A stretch of 64,000 nt of DNA from Serpens sp964410065 (GCA_964410065.1 CAYPFO010000011.1:1-64000), one strand, 5' to 3'. Shown: positions 35,152 to 44,135, counted from the first letter of the stretch. Notes: generated by a model not told the origin, from the letters alone. Numbers and translations: made by a program.

Positions 35152-36485
35152 GTCGCCAAATAGCCTTGATCGTGGATGACGAGCCCGACATTCGTGAATT
35201 GTTGGAAATCACCCTTGGGCGCATGAAGCTCGACACCCGCTGCGCGCGCAATCTCAAGGAAGCCCGCGAATGGCTGGCCCGCGAGCCGTTCGACCTGTGC
35301 CTGACCGACATGCGCCTGCCCGACGGCACCGGCATGGAGCTGGTGCAGCACATCCAGCAACGGCACCCTCAGGTCCCGGTGGCGATGATCACCGCCTATG
35401 GCAGCCTGGACACCGCCATCAACGCGCTCAAGGCCGGCGCCTTTGACTTTCTCACCAAACCGGTAGACCTCACCCGCCTGCGTGAACTGGTCGGCACCGC
35501 TTTGCGCCTGCGTACAGTAGAGAGCGACCAGCCGGTGGACAGCCGACTGCTCGGTGAATCGCCGCCCATGCGCGCGCTGCGCAAACAGATCAGCAAACTG
35601 GCGCGCAGCCAGGCCCCGGTCTACATCAGCGGCGAGTCGGGCAGCGGCAAGGAGCTGGTTGCCCGACAGATTCACGAGCTCGGCCCACGCGCGGAGCGGC
35701 CCTTCGTGCCGGTCAACTGCGGCGCCATCCCCAGCGAGTTGATGGAAAGCGAGTTCTTCGGCCATAAAAAAGGCAGTTTCACCGGCGCCATCGAAGACAA
35801 ACAGGGCCTGTTCCAGGCGGCCAACGGCGGCACCCTGTTCCTCGACGAAGTTGCCGACCTGCCGCTGCCGATGCAGGTGAAACTGCTGCGCGCCATTCAG
35901 GAAAAGGCGGTGCGCCCGGTGGGCGGTCAGCAAGAAGTGGTGGTCGATGTGCGCATCCTCAGTGCCACGCACAAGGATCTGGCTGCCGAAGTGACCGCCG
36001 AGCGCTTCCGCCAAGACCTTTACTACCGCCTCAATGTCATCGAACAGCGCGTGCCCCCGCTGCGCGAACGCCGCGAAGACATCGCCGTGCTGGCCGAGGC
36101 CATGCTCATGCGCCTGGCCGAAGGCAGTGGCCAGGCGCCCGCTCGCCTGCATCCCGACGCCCTTGAAAAACTCAAGAGCTACCGTTTTCCAGGCAACGTA
36201 CGCGAGCTGGAGAACATGCTTGAGCGCGCCTACACCCTGTGTGAACGGGATGAAATCCGCGCCAGCGATCTGCGCCTGACCGACGCCATGAACAGTGGTG
36301 GCGACAACGGCCCCACCAGCCTGGCGCACATCGACAACCTCGAAGACCATCTGGAAGCCATCGAGCGCGATCTGATCCTCCAGGCCCTCGAAGAAACCCG
36401 CTGGAACCGCACCGCCGCCGCCCAGCGCCTGGGCCTGACCTTCCGCTCGATGCGCTATCGGCTGAAAAAACTCGGCCTGGAGTGA
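35148..36485 (+). CDS. pilR: sigma-54-dependent response regulator PilR
   Basis: 445 residues. The receiver has D-D-E-P-D-I-R and the acceptor Asp in L-C-L-T-D-M-R-L. The AAA+ domain has G-E-S-G-S-G-K-E and the sigma-54-contacting loop G-S-F-T-G-A. A Fis-type helix-turn-helix ends the protein (R-W-N-R-T-A-A-A-Q-R-L-G). PilR activates pilA with RNA polymerase-sigma-54; a matching promoter is seen in front of pilA here. Confidence 0.96.
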   Translation: MSRQIALIVDDEPDIRELLEITLGRMKLDTRCARNLKEAREWLAREPFDLCLTDMRLPDGTGMELVQHIQQRHPQVPVAMITAYGSLDTAINALKAGAFDFLTKPVDLTRLRELVGTALRLRTVESDQPVDSRLLGESPPMRALRKQISKLARSQAPVYISGESGSGKELVARQIHELGPRAERPFVPVNCGAIPSELMESEFFGHKKGSFTGAIEDKQGLFQAANGGTLFLDEVADLPLPMQVKLLRAIQEKAVRPVGGQQEVVVDVRILSATHKDLAAEVTAERFRQDLYYRLNVIEQRVPPLRERREDIAVLAEAMLMRLAEGSGQAPARLHPDALEKLKSYRFPGNVRELENMLERAYTLCERDEIRASDLRLTDAMNSGGDNGPTSLAHIDNLEDHLEAIERDLILQALEETRWNRTAAAQRLGLTFRSMRYRLKKLGLE

Positions 36486-36588
36486 ACCTGCGCGTCGCGT
36501 CTTCGGCCCAATAGCGAAACGGCTGTCCCTCGCCGTCCGCCGCTCACGCAGAATCTGGCCTGCCACTGAGCACAGTGGAGACCGGAAC

Positions 36589-37212
36589 ATGAGCGGTTTC
36601 GAAGACGAGTTTCTCGAGCACTACCTGCAGCTGGGCCTCGGTTCGATGCCCAAGGCGGATATCGATGCGCTGGTCATGCACCTGCTGGATCGCTACGGCC
36701 TGCACGGCTCCGCCCCGCTGGCCAATTACGGCAACCAGGCGGTCAGCGAACGCCTGAAAACGCCGGTCAACCGGATCAAGAAACTGCGCTACGAAGCGGC
36801 CCTGAAGTTCGGCGGACGCATCGAGGATCAGGCCATGGGCCGGCTACTGGCCGCGCTGAGCAAGGCAACGCTGGAAGCCGACGGCGACAAGATCGGCCTG
36901 ATTATCGAGGACACCCTGGCCAAGAACTGGCTGCAAGGCCAACTCAAGACCTATCAGCACATCTTCGACTACTCGTTCAACACCGAAATCGTCAAAGTCT
37001 CGGCCGAGGGCCTGTTCCAGGTACTGCACGCCGTATTCGACGAAGAGGCCCTACAGGCCTTTCGTGACGGCTACGAGCGCACCCGCCAGGAAGCCAATGC
37101 CGACAAGCGCAAGGCGTTGTTCAAAAGCGTGGCGAAAAAATTTGCCGAAGGTGCCGCCAGCAAGGCAGGTGGTGGCGTCGTCGCGGTGTTGCGGGCGCAC
37201 CTGGGCGTTTGA
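36589..37212 (+). CDS. hypothetical protein between pilR and the pilin locus
   Basis: 207 residues, mostly helical and charged, with no signal peptide or membrane helix. Internal features are L-L-D-R-Y-G-L-H-G, S-E-R-L-K-T-P-V-N-R-I-K-K-L-R-Y-E-A-A-L-K and a C-terminal Gly/Ala-rich end. I do not recognise a family. It separates pilR from the IclR gene; GGAGACC precedes the ATG. Confidence 0.65.
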   Translation: MSGFEDEFLEHYLQLGLGSMPKADIDALVMHLLDRYGLHGSAPLANYGNQAVSERLKTPVNRIKKLRYEAALKFGGRIEDQAMGRLLAALSKATLEADGDKIGLIIEDTLAKNWLQGQLKTYQHIFDYSFNTEIVKVSAEGLFQVLHAVFDEEALQAFRDGYERTRQEANADKRKALFKSVAKKFAEGAASKAGGGVVAVLRAHLGV

Positions 37213-37223
37213 GTCGCCCTACC

Positions 37224-37985
37224 TCAACGACCACACAACTCGGGCGTCCGACCGATGGCTCGCTCCACGTTCTGCTTGCACTCCAGCAACGCCTGCCGGA
37301 ACACATCGGCCCGCGGCGTGGCCCGCGACGTAGGAGCCACCACAGCCACGGAGAAAAACCCCAGGTAGGTATCCAGCGCCACAGCATACGAACTGACACC
37401 CTCCAGAACATCATCTGCCCCAAAGGCCACGCCGGTGCGGTGGATGTCATTAAGCTGCTGGCGCGCTTCAAGCGACAGCGGCACGGGCAGCGCAGCGTCG
37501 ATCAGCGCAGCGTCTTCGGCCGCCAACAGCACCTTGCCTGCTGGCACGCATAGCACATTGGCATGCACCCCGATGGGGAACACCACGCGCAATTCCCGCT
37601 CCGCCACGATGCGGTCGATGACATGCACCTTGTCACCCACCCGCCGGCACAAACACACCGATTCCTGCAGCTGGCTGGCCAGCTCCGTCAGACGCGGCTT
37701 GGTCAGCGAGATGATGTCGCACTGCGTCTGATTGATCAGATGCCCCAGCGCAGGGCCCAGACGAAAACCACCCGTGGGGCCCGATGACTCCACCATGAAC
37801 TCATCCACCAGCGCATTGATGATCCGTTGCACCGTCGAGCGCGGCAGCTCAACCAATTGAGCAATGGCGGCCAAGCTCAAACCCTGGGGATTGTTGCCCA
37901 GCGCTCGCATGATCGCCGCTGCCCGGGCAATCACCTGGATGCCGGCCTGCTTCCCCACCTCAGGGGCTTCATCGGGTTGACTCAT
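37224..37985 (-). CDS. IclR-family transcriptional regulator
   Basis: 253 residues from the ATG at 37985. A winged helix-turn-helix lies near residues 15-75 (L-S-L-A-A-I-A-Q-L-V-E-L-P-R-S-T-V-Q-R-I-I-N-A-L), followed by the IclR effector domain (V-C-A-G-K-V-L-L-A-like, here V-P-A-G-K-V-L-L-A; G-V-A-F-G-A-D-D). No metabolic operon lies beside it, so the target is unknown. It is convergent with the 207-residue gene. Confidence 0.9.
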   Translation of the reverse strand: MSQPDEAPEVGKQAGIQVIARAAAIMRALGNNPQGLSLAAIAQLVELPRSTVQRIINALVDEFMVESSGPTGGFRLGPALGHLINQTQCDIISLTKPRLTELASQLQESVCLCRRVGDKVHVIDRIVAERELRVVFPIGVHANVLCVPAGKVLLAAEDAALIDAALPVPLSLEARQQLNDIHRTGVAFGADDVLEGVSSYAVALDTYLGFFSVAVVAPTSRATPRADVFRQALLECKQNVERAIGRTPELCGR

Positions 37986-38162
37986 TGCACTTCTCTTTGG
38001 CTGGACGGTGTGTACAGGAGGAGCCGCTACTGTAGTGGGCTGTGGTGTAGCGGGCCAGTGCGGCATGGGTGCTGGTTAAAGAACGCTCGGCTTGATCCGG
38101 CCCGCTTTTGATGGGCCTGGAGCTGCCGTTTAACAACTCCCGACCCGAAAAGGAGCATAAAA

Positions 38163-38190
38163 AAACCGGCCTTACGGGCCGGTCTTCTTG
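38163..38190 (-). terminator. terminator after tRNA-Thr
   Basis: On the minus strand GACCGGCCC, loop GTAA, GGCCGGTTTTTTTAT follows the tRNA; a clear T-run. Confidence 0.85.
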
Positions 38191-38194
38191 AATC

Positions 38195-38271
38195 ATGGTG
38201 CCGGAAACAGGAATCGAACCTGCGACCTTCGCGTTACGAGTGCGCTGCTCTACCTACTGAGCTATTCCGGC
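38195..38271 (-). tRNA. tRNA-Thr(CGT)
   Basis: The cloverleaf reads on the minus strand: acceptor GCCGGAA / TTCCGGC with encoded A-CCA, D-arm GCTC..GAGC, and T-loop GGTTCGATTCC. The anticodon loop CTCGTAA gives anticodon CGT. The closing pair of the anticodon stem is A31-C39 rather than a Watson-Crick pair. In P. aeruginosa the variable pilin cassette lies between pilB and a tRNA-Thr, as here. Confidence 0.95.
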
Positions 38272-38382
38272 GGCGGCGCGTAAACTAGCATTCCATGCTG
38301 GGGGAATCAACGGGCACACGATGCTTTGGAGGCAGCCCATAAACGAGCCTCAGCCGGGTACAGCGAGTTAAGCGTATCGGCG

Positions 38383-39138
38383 CTAGTGCGTCTCGCTAAG
38401 AGGCTTTTTCCAAGGGTTGAGCTCAGCGATGGCCACTACATCGCTGTTATTCTCGCCGAGCAATACCACCATCGGTTTGTCCCGTGCCATCAGTGGCACC
38501 CAGGCGGATGCGCTTGGCCAATTCTGCAGAGCATCGCGCACTACTGTAACGTCGTTAAAGTCACTGAGCTTTTCCAGCGGTTGCGCACGCTGCCTCATGA
38601 TTTCAGCCATTTCCATCAGCGGACGATAAAGATTTGGTCGCTGCGCTATATCGCTGCCACCCAATGCGGCCTCGAAAAGAATATTGCTGCGCTGCTCGCG
38701 GTTTTCAGGCCCTATCGCCCCAACCCATTGCGGTCCGGTCCACGACACATTGCGATATTGACTCAGAGCTTCGTCCATTTGGCGAGTGTCGATATCCAAT
38801 ACCGTCACTACATCGAAACGATCGACGTTGTAAACAATCCAGGCCGGGCGCCCTTCGGCCACGATCCATAGACCGTAGCCCAGCGCCGCAAGTTGCAGGC
38901 AGGCAATGATCGTCAGATCCATGACAAGGCTCTTCTTACCGACCTTGAACACCAGCAGGGTTAACAGCGGGCCTAAAATCACATCGACCAGCAGCAGCAA
39001 CATGAATATGTGAGTAACACCTAGCGCCTCGTGCAGTGGAGCGGGATACCAGAGGTTAAATACCAGTATTACGGCTAATAGCGCGATGATGGCCGATGCG
39101 ACGAGGTGCATCATGAAAGCCTTGATGCGGGCCGGCAT
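38383..39138 (-). CDS. type IV pilin accessory protein, TfpX/TfpZ family
   Basis: 251 residues from the ATG at 39138 (GGAG 8 nt upstream). It has an N-terminal membrane region with three hydrophobic segments (H-L-V-A-S-A-I-I-A-L-L-A-V-I-L-V; I-F-M-L-L-L-L-V-D-V-I-L-G-P-L-L-T-L-L; A-C-L-Q-L-A-A-L-G-Y-G). A globular part of ~150 residues follows. This matches TfpX/TfpZ, which pair with one or another pilin allele and affect pilin assembly or stability. It is directly downstream of pilA with no TfpW gene, so the arrangement resembles the P. aeruginosa group V cassette (pilA-tfpZ). Its DNA is lower in GC than its surroundings. Confidence 0.88.
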   Translation of the reverse strand: MPARIKAFMMHLVASAIIALLAVILVFNLWYPAPLHEALGVTHIFMLLLLVDVILGPLLTLLVFKVGKKSLVMDLTIIACLQLAALGYGLWIVAEGRPAWIVYNVDRFDVVTVLDIDTRQMDEALSQYRNVSWTGPQWVGAIGPENREQRSNILFEAALGGSDIAQRPNLYRPLMEMAEIMRQRAQPLEKLSDFNDVTVVRDALQNWPSASAWVPLMARDKPMVVLLGENNSDVVAIAELNPWKKPLSETH

Positions 39139-39186
39139 GATAGAACTCCAATTCAAATCGTTGCGGGAAATCAGTAAACCATACAA

Positions 39187-39213
39187 ACAAAACCCCGCCG
39201 GTGAGGGCAGGGT
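39187..39213 (-). terminator. terminator after pilA
   Basis: On the minus strand ACCCTGCC, loop CTCACC, GGCGGGGT runs into TTTGTTTG, between pilA and the accessory gene, so pilA mRNA is probably mostly monocistronic. Confidence 0.75.
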
Positions 39214-39266
39214 CTTGAGTTTTCAGGCGTTGTGTGAGCGCGCGGGTTACGCCCGCCCTACAAGAC

Positions 39267-39803
39267 TTAGCGGCATTCGCTTGGCGCGAATTGGGCAGGA
39301 AGAGTGCCCAAGCCACCAACTTGCGGAAGACCGCGGCCGGCGGAGACAGCATTGGATGCAGAAGCACAGCCCCAGTCGATAGAGCCAGTCACACCTGCAG
39401 CGAAGCTTGCGCCCAATTGGGTGATGGCAGCGGCTGCCACGTAGGGTGTGTAGACCAAGGTGGCACCAGCGGGGATGTTACCAACGTTAGCCGCGTTGAA
39501 GGCTACGGTAACTTCACCAGTAACGCCGTCGATCTGAACGGAAGTTACATACTTACTGGTTGCACCGACGCCACCTGCTTGAGCATTCCAAGTGGTTGCC
39601 ACGGCAAGCAACTCCGCAGCAGTCGCAGAGCTTTCACCAATAATTTGCTTAGCACTGGAGGCTAGGCCGACCCCCTCAGTCACACGCGCGCGAATGGTGT
39701 AATCCTGATAAGCCGGCAGTGCCACCGCCGCCAGAATCCCGATAATCGCCACCACGATCATCAGTTCGATCAGGGTAAAACCCTTTTGAATTTGAGCTTT
39801 CAT
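39267..39803 (-). CDS. pilA: major type IV pilin PilA
   Basis: 178 residues from ATG 39803 with GGGAGAAG upstream; the longer frame is in the leader. The class III signal is M-K-A-Q-I-Q-K-G, cut by PilD after Gly8 and followed by F-T-L-I-E with Glu at mature position 5, then the hydrophobic N-helix (L-M-I-V-V-A-I-I-G-I-L-A-A-V-A). Cys146 and Cys177 should form the C-terminal disulfide loop, with 30 residues between. It is divergent from pilB and preceded by a sigma-54 promoter. Confidence 0.96.
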   Translation of the reverse strand: MKAQIQKGFTLIELMIVVAIIGILAAVALPAYQDYTIRARVTEGVGLASSAKQIIGESSATAAELLAVATTWNAQAGGVGATSKYVTSVQIDGVTGEVTVAFNAANVGNIPAGATLVYTPYVAAAAITQLGASFAAGVTGSIDWGCASASNAVSAGRGLPQVGGLGTLPAQFAPSECR

Positions 39804-39851
39804 GTGTCTTCTCCCATGAGATGTAGAAGGTCCGCTGACCTGCTCAGGGAG

Positions 39852-39869
39852 TTGCAGTAGCTGGGCCAA
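39852..39869 (-). promoter_or_regulatory. sigma-54 promoter of pilA
   Basis: On the minus strand TTGGCCCAGCTACTGCAA matches the -24/-12 consensus (TGGCAC-N5-TTGCA): GG and GC elements are 12 nt apart, as required. The start of transcription should be about 12 nt further, near 39843, leaving a leader of about 40 nt. PilR, encoded in the same window, is the expected activator. Confidence 0.75.
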
Positions 39870-39918
39870 CTAAATGACATCGAAACGCCATCATCTGCAT
39901 ATAAAAACGATCTTAAAA

Positions 39919-39940
39919 GGCACGCTAACCCTAGCGTGCC
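39919..39940 (-). terminator. terminator-like hairpin upstream of pilA promoter
   Basis: GGCACGCTA, loop ACCC/GGGT, TAGCGTGCC is a perfect 9-bp stem, followed on the minus strand by TTTTAAGATCGTTTTTAT. It lies before the pilA promoter, with no gene upstream on this strand. It may end a short transcript starting in 39960-40200, or be an activator-site structure. Confidence 0.5.
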
Positions 39941-40210
39941 AAGGCTTGCGGCGATTCGAGGCCCATTGATTTCGCCTTGACCATTGTTATTGATTTGTGA
40001 TGCCCAGCGCACAATCAGTCGAACCACTTCACACTTATCAACCCCACCATGTAAACCAAAAATATCCATTCGCTTTTTTTGACAAAGACATAGTCCGCCC
40101 TCTTCCGTAAACCCACCACAAGTGACAATTTACGTCACTGTGTGAGCCAGTTTTGAGAAGCGCTTTCACCGACGAGTTATAAGGCTGCCCATTGCACCGG
40201 AGCACGCCTC

Positions 40211-41914
40211 ATGAATACCCACGTAAATCTTTCCGGGCTGGCCAGGCAGATGGTGCTGGCCGGCCTGTTCGATGAGAAAACTGCTCAGCAGGCCCAGCTG
40301 CAGGCGCAGCGCAACAGCCTGTCGTTGATCACCTATGTGGTGCAGAACAAGCTGGCCAAGGGCCGCGCGGTGGCGGAGTTGGCGGCCGAGCAGTTCGGTG
40401 TGGCCTTTGTAGATCTTTCTGCTATCGACAAGGAGCAGCAACCCAAGGAGCTGATCAGCGAGAAGCTCGCTCGCCAGCACCGCGTGTTGCCGTTGTGGCG
40501 GCGCGGCAACAAGCTTTTCGTCGCCCTCTCCGACCCGTCCAGCCATCAGTCGATCAGCGATATCCAGTTCAGCACCGGGCTGAATGCCGAAGGCATCCTG
40601 GTGGAGGACGACAAACTCGGCGCGGCCATCGACAAGTTCTACGAGTCGGCGACCGGCTCCATGACTGATCTGGACGATGTCGACCTTGACGGCCTGGATA
40701 TCGTAAATGGCAATGACGACAAGGCCACGCGGGACGACGGCGAAGCCTCCGACGACGCGCCAGTGGTGCGTTTCGTCAACAAGATGCTGCTGGATGCGAT
40801 CAAGGGCGGCTCTTCGGACCTCCACTTCGAGCCCTACGAACGAGCTTTTCGCGTGCGGCTGCGCACCGATGGCGTGTTGCATGAAGTGGCACGCCCGCCG
40901 ATTCAGCTGGCCAGCCGCATCTCAGCACGTTTAAAGGTCATGGCCGGGCTGGATATTTCCGAGCGGCGCAAGCCGCAGGATGGCCGGATCAAGATGAAGA
41001 TCTCCAAGACCAAGGCCATCGACTTTCGCGTCAACACCCTGCCCACACTATGGGGCGAGAAGATCGTGATGCGAATTCTCGACCCGTCCAGCGCGCAGAT
41101 GGGCATCGATGCGCTGGGCTATGAAGAGGCGCAAAAGGAGCTGTACCTCAACGCCCTCAAGCAGCCGCAGGGCATGATTTTGGTCACCGGCCCCACCGGC
41201 TCGGGCAAGACGGTGTCGCTGTACACCGGCCTGAACATTCTCAACACCGTGGACATCAACATTTCCACCGCTGAAGACCCGGTGGAAATCAACCTCGAAG
41301 GCATCAACCAGGTCAACGTCAATCCGCGCCAGGGCATGGACTTCTCCCAGGCGCTGCGCGCCTTCCTGCGCCAGGACCCGGACGTGATCATGGTCGGGGA
41401 AATCCGCGACCTGGAAACTGCCGAGATCGCCATCAAGGCCGCGCAGACCGGGCACATGGTGATGTCCACCCTGCACACCAACAGCGCCGCCGAAACACTG
41501 ACGCGCTTGCGCAACATGGGCGTGGCAGCGTTCAACATTGCCACCTCGGTGAACCTGATCATCGCCCAGCGCCTGGCCCGCAAGCTGTGCCCGAGTTGCA
41601 AGAAGGAAGTACCGGTGCCGCGCGAGACGCTGCTCAGCGAGGGCTTCCCAGAAGCCGAGATCGGCAAATTCAAGCTCTACGGACCGGTGGGTTGTGAGAA
41701 TTGCAAAGCAGGCTACAAAGGCCGCGTCGGTATTTATGAAGTGGTTAAAAATACCCCTGCACTGCAGCGGATTATCATGGAGGACGGCAATTCCATCGAT
41801 ATTGCCACGCAGATGCGCAAGGACGGGTTCAACGACCTGCGCACCTCGGGCCTGTTCAAGGCCATGCAGGGCGTAACCAGCCTCGAAGAAGTCAACCGGG
41901 TGACCAAGGATTAA
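40211..41914 (+). CDS. pilB: type IV pilus assembly ATPase PilB
   Basis: 567 residues. It has an N-terminal MshEN-type domain, then the GspE/PilB core with Walker A G-P-T-G-S-G-K-T, Asp box (T-A-E-D-P-V-E), Walker B and His box (M-S-T-L-H-T-N-S-A). Zinc-binding C-P-S-C ... C-E-N-C lies near residues 460-500. PilB powers pilus extension at the inner membrane. It is the first gene of pilBCD, with 2 nt before pilC. Confidence 0.97.
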   Translation: MNTHVNLSGLARQMVLAGLFDEKTAQQAQLQAQRNSLSLITYVVQNKLAKGRAVAELAAEQFGVAFVDLSAIDKEQQPKELISEKLARQHRVLPLWRRGNKLFVALSDPSSHQSISDIQFSTGLNAEGILVEDDKLGAAIDKFYESATGSMTDLDDVDLDGLDIVNGNDDKATRDDGEASDDAPVVRFVNKMLLDAIKGGSSDLHFEPYERAFRVRLRTDGVLHEVARPPIQLASRISARLKVMAGLDISERRKPQDGRIKMKISKTKAIDFRVNTLPTLWGEKIVMRILDPSSAQMGIDALGYEEAQKELYLNALKQPQGMILVTGPTGSGKTVSLYTGLNILNTVDINISTAEDPVEINLEGINQVNVNPRQGMDFSQALRAFLRQDPDVIMVGEIRDLETAEIAIKAAQTGHMVMSTLHTNSAAETLTRLRNMGVAAFNIATSVNLIIAQRLARKLCPSCKKEVPVPRETLLSEGFPEAEIGKFKLYGPVGCENCKAGYKGRVGIYEVVKNTPALQRIIMEDGNSIDIATQMRKDGFNDLRTSGLFKAMQGVTSLEEVNRVTKD

Positions 41915-41916
41915 CC

Positions 41917-43134
41917 ATGGCGGAAAAAGCACTGAAAACCAGCCTGTTCAGCTGGGAAGGTACGGATCGGCGTGGGGCCAAGGTCAAGGGCGAGCTGAGT
42001 GGCCCGAACCCGGCACTGGTCAAGGCGCAGCTGCGCAAGCAGGGCATCAACCCGCTCAAGGTGCGCAAGAAGTCGGTGTCGCTGTTCAGCGCCGGCAAGA
42101 AGATCAAGCCGATGGACATCGCCCTGTTCACCCGGCAGATGGCGACCATGATGAAAGCCGGCGTGCCATTGTTGAGCGCCTTCGACATCATCGGCGAGGG
42201 CTTTGACAACCCGAACATGCGCAAGCTGGTCGATGATGTGAAACAAGACGTGGCCGCGGGTAACAGCCTGGCCAACTCGCTGCGCAAGCGCCCGCAATAT
42301 TTCGATGACCTGTATTGCAACCTGGTGGACTCGGGTGAGCAGTCGGGCGCTCTGGAAACCTTGCTAGACCGGGTGGCCACCTACAAGGAAAAGACCGAGG
42401 CACTGAAGGCCAAGATCAAGAAAGCGATGAACTACCCCATCGCTGTGGTCGCGATTGCGATCATCGTCTCGGCCATCCTACTGATCAAAGTAGTGCCGCA
42501 ATTCCAGGAAGTATTTGCCAACTTCGGCGCTGAATTGCCGGCTTTCACCCTGATGGTGATCGGCCTGTCCGAAGCGTTGCAGGAATGGTGGTTTATCATC
42601 GTGATCGCCATGTTTGGCGCGGGCTTCGCCTTTAAGGAAGCCCACAAACGCTCGCAGAAATTCCGCGACCTGATTGATCGTTCGCTGCTCAAGATGCCGA
42701 TTGTTGGCGATATCATTTACAAATCCTCGGTCGCCCGTTACGCCCGCACCCTGGCCACCACCTTCGCCGCCGGTGTGCCACTGGTGGATGCGCTGGACTC
42801 GGTGGCCGGCGCCACCGGCAACGTGGTGTTCAAGAATGCGGTGAACAAGGTCAAGCAAGACGTGTCCACCGGCATGCAGCTGAACTTCTCGATGCGTACC
42901 ACCGGCGTTTTCCCGGCAATGGCCCTGCAGATGACCGCCATCGGTGAAGAGTCCGGCTCGCTGGACGGCATGCTCGACAAGGTCGCCACCTTCTACGAGG
43001 AGGAAGTGGACAATATGGTCGATGGCCTCACTTCGCTGATGGAGCCGATGATCATGTCGGTGCTCGGCGTGCTGGTGGGCGGTCTGATCATTGCCATGTA
43101 CCTGCCGATCTTCCAGCTGGGTGCTGTGGTGTAA
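41917..43134 (+). CDS. pilC: type IV pilus platform protein PilC
   Basis: 405 residues with two GspF domains (A-L-F-T-R-Q-M-A-T-M-M-K-A-G-V-P-L near residue 70; A-R-Y-A-R-T-L-A-T-T-F-A-A-G-V-P-L near residue 275). Three membrane helices are visible. It is the inner-membrane platform that binds PilB and gathers pilins. Confidence 0.96.
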   Translation: MAEKALKTSLFSWEGTDRRGAKVKGELSGPNPALVKAQLRKQGINPLKVRKKSVSLFSAGKKIKPMDIALFTRQMATMMKAGVPLLSAFDIIGEGFDNPNMRKLVDDVKQDVAAGNSLANSLRKRPQYFDDLYCNLVDSGEQSGALETLLDRVATYKEKTEALKAKIKKAMNYPIAVVAIAIIVSAILLIKVVPQFQEVFANFGAELPAFTLMVIGLSEALQEWWFIIVIAMFGAGFAFKEAHKRSQKFRDLIDRSLLKMPIVGDIIYKSSVARYARTLATTFAAGVPLVDALDSVAGATGNVVFKNAVNKVKQDVSTGMQLNFSMRTTGVFPAMALQMTAIGEESGSLDGMLDKVATFYEEEVDNMVDGLTSLMEPMIMSVLGVLVGGLIIAMYLPIFQLGAVV

Positions 43135-43144
43135 GGCGCAACTA

Positions 43145-43233
43145 GCTACGTGTGGGGCCGGATTTATTCCGGCTGTCGAGTTGAAGCCAACACAGGGACA
43201 AATACATTGCCCCGCAAAGCCGGCCCCACAGAT
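43145..43233. repeat. inverted repeat between pilC and pilD
   Basis: TGTGGGGCCGG at about 43151 and CCGGCCCCACA at about 43221 form an inverted repeat of about 11 bp across 80 nt. It is another pseudomonad-type palindrome within the operon and may weaken read-through into pilD. Confidence 0.55.
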
Positions 43234-43262
43234 GCATTCCGGACTTTTCCAGAGGGTTGAAG

Positions 43263-44135
43263 ATGTCCCTTGTCGACTACCTGGCCAGCCACACGCTGGC
43301 CTTTGTTTTATGCGCCCTGCTGCTTGGCCTGCTGGTCGGCAGCTTCCTCAATGTGCTGGTGTATCGCCTGCCGGTGATGCTGCATCGCGACTGGCAGGTG
43401 CAGGCGCGCGACATACTCGAACTGCCTACCGAGCCAGCAGGTCCCGCGTTCAACCTGCTGACGCCGAACTCCGCCTGCCCGCAGTGCGGCCACAAGATTC
43501 GCCCCTGGGAAAACATTCCGCTGCTTAGCTGGCTGGCATTGCGCGGCAAATGCTCCGGCTGTCAGCAAGCCATCAGCCCTCGCTACCCTTTGGTGGAACT
43601 CGCCTGCGGCCTGCTGTCGGCGTTTGTTGCCTGGCAGTTCGGTTACGGCTGGCCGTGCGCAGCCATGCTGTTGCTCACCTGGGGCCTGCTGGCGATGAGC
43701 CTGATCGACTGCGATCACCAGTTGCTGCCCGATGCGCTGGTGCTGCCGCTGCTCTGGCTGGGGCTGATCGTCAATAATTTCGGCCTGTTCACTAGCCTGG
43801 AAGAGGCTCTATGGGGCGCGGTGGCCGGGTACCTGAGCCTGTGGTCGGTGTATTGGCTGTTCAAGCTGCTGACCGGCAAGGAAGGCATGGGCTACGGCGA
43901 CTTCAAGCTCCTGGCCCTGCTCGGCGCCTGGGGCGGCTGGCAGATATTGCCGCTGACCATTCTGCTGTCGTCGCTGGTGGGCGCCATTCTGGGCATCATC
44001 ATGCTGCGCCTGCGCAAGGCCGCCACCGGCACGCCAATTCCCTTCGGCCCTTACCTGGCCATTGCCGGCTGGGTTGCGCTGATCTGGGGGGAACAGATCA
44101 CCCAGAGTTACCTGCAGTTTGCTGGGTTTCGCTGA
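43263..44135 (+). CDS. pilD: prepilin peptidase/N-methyltransferase PilD
   Basis: 290 residues from the ATG at 43263 (the earlier TTG at 43257 is less likely). It has a first membrane helix, then the zinc motif C-P-Q-C ... C-S-G-C of the methyltransferase domain. Seven further helices carry the catalytic aspartates of aspartic prepilin peptidases in M-S-L-I-D-C-D-H and G-Y-G-D-F-K-L-L. It cleaves and N-methylates PilA and type II secretion pseudopilins. A copy of its last ~28 nt appears downstream. Confidence 0.97.
   Translation: MSLVDYLASHTLAFVLCALLLGLLVGSFLNVLVYRLPVMLHRDWQVQARDILELPTEPAGPAFNLLTPNSACPQCGHKIRPWENIPLLSWLALRGKCSGCQQAISPRYPLVELACGLLSAFVAWQFGYGWPCAAMLLLTWGLLAMSLIDCDHQLLPDALVLPLLWLGLIVNNFGLFTSLEEALWGAVAGYLSLWSVYWLFKLLTGKEGMGYGDFKLLALLGAWGGWQILPLTILLSSLVGAILGIIMLRLRKAATGTPIPFGPYLAIAGWVALIWGEQITQSYLQFAGFR

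Noticed and set aside
38101..38300. Integrative element at tRNA-Thr
   Set aside because: No integrase gene and no second copy of the tRNA 3' end in the window; the neighbouring cassette is explained by pilin allele exchange.
39919..39940. TGGCAC-like match as the pilA sigma-54 promoter
   Set aside because: The GG to GC distance is 15 rather than 12 nt; the element at 39852-39869 has the right spacing and distance to the gene.
39800..40069. 89-codon minus-strand frame upstream of pilA
   Set aside because: It crosses the sigma-54 promoter and hairpin and has no ribosome site; non-coding is more likely.
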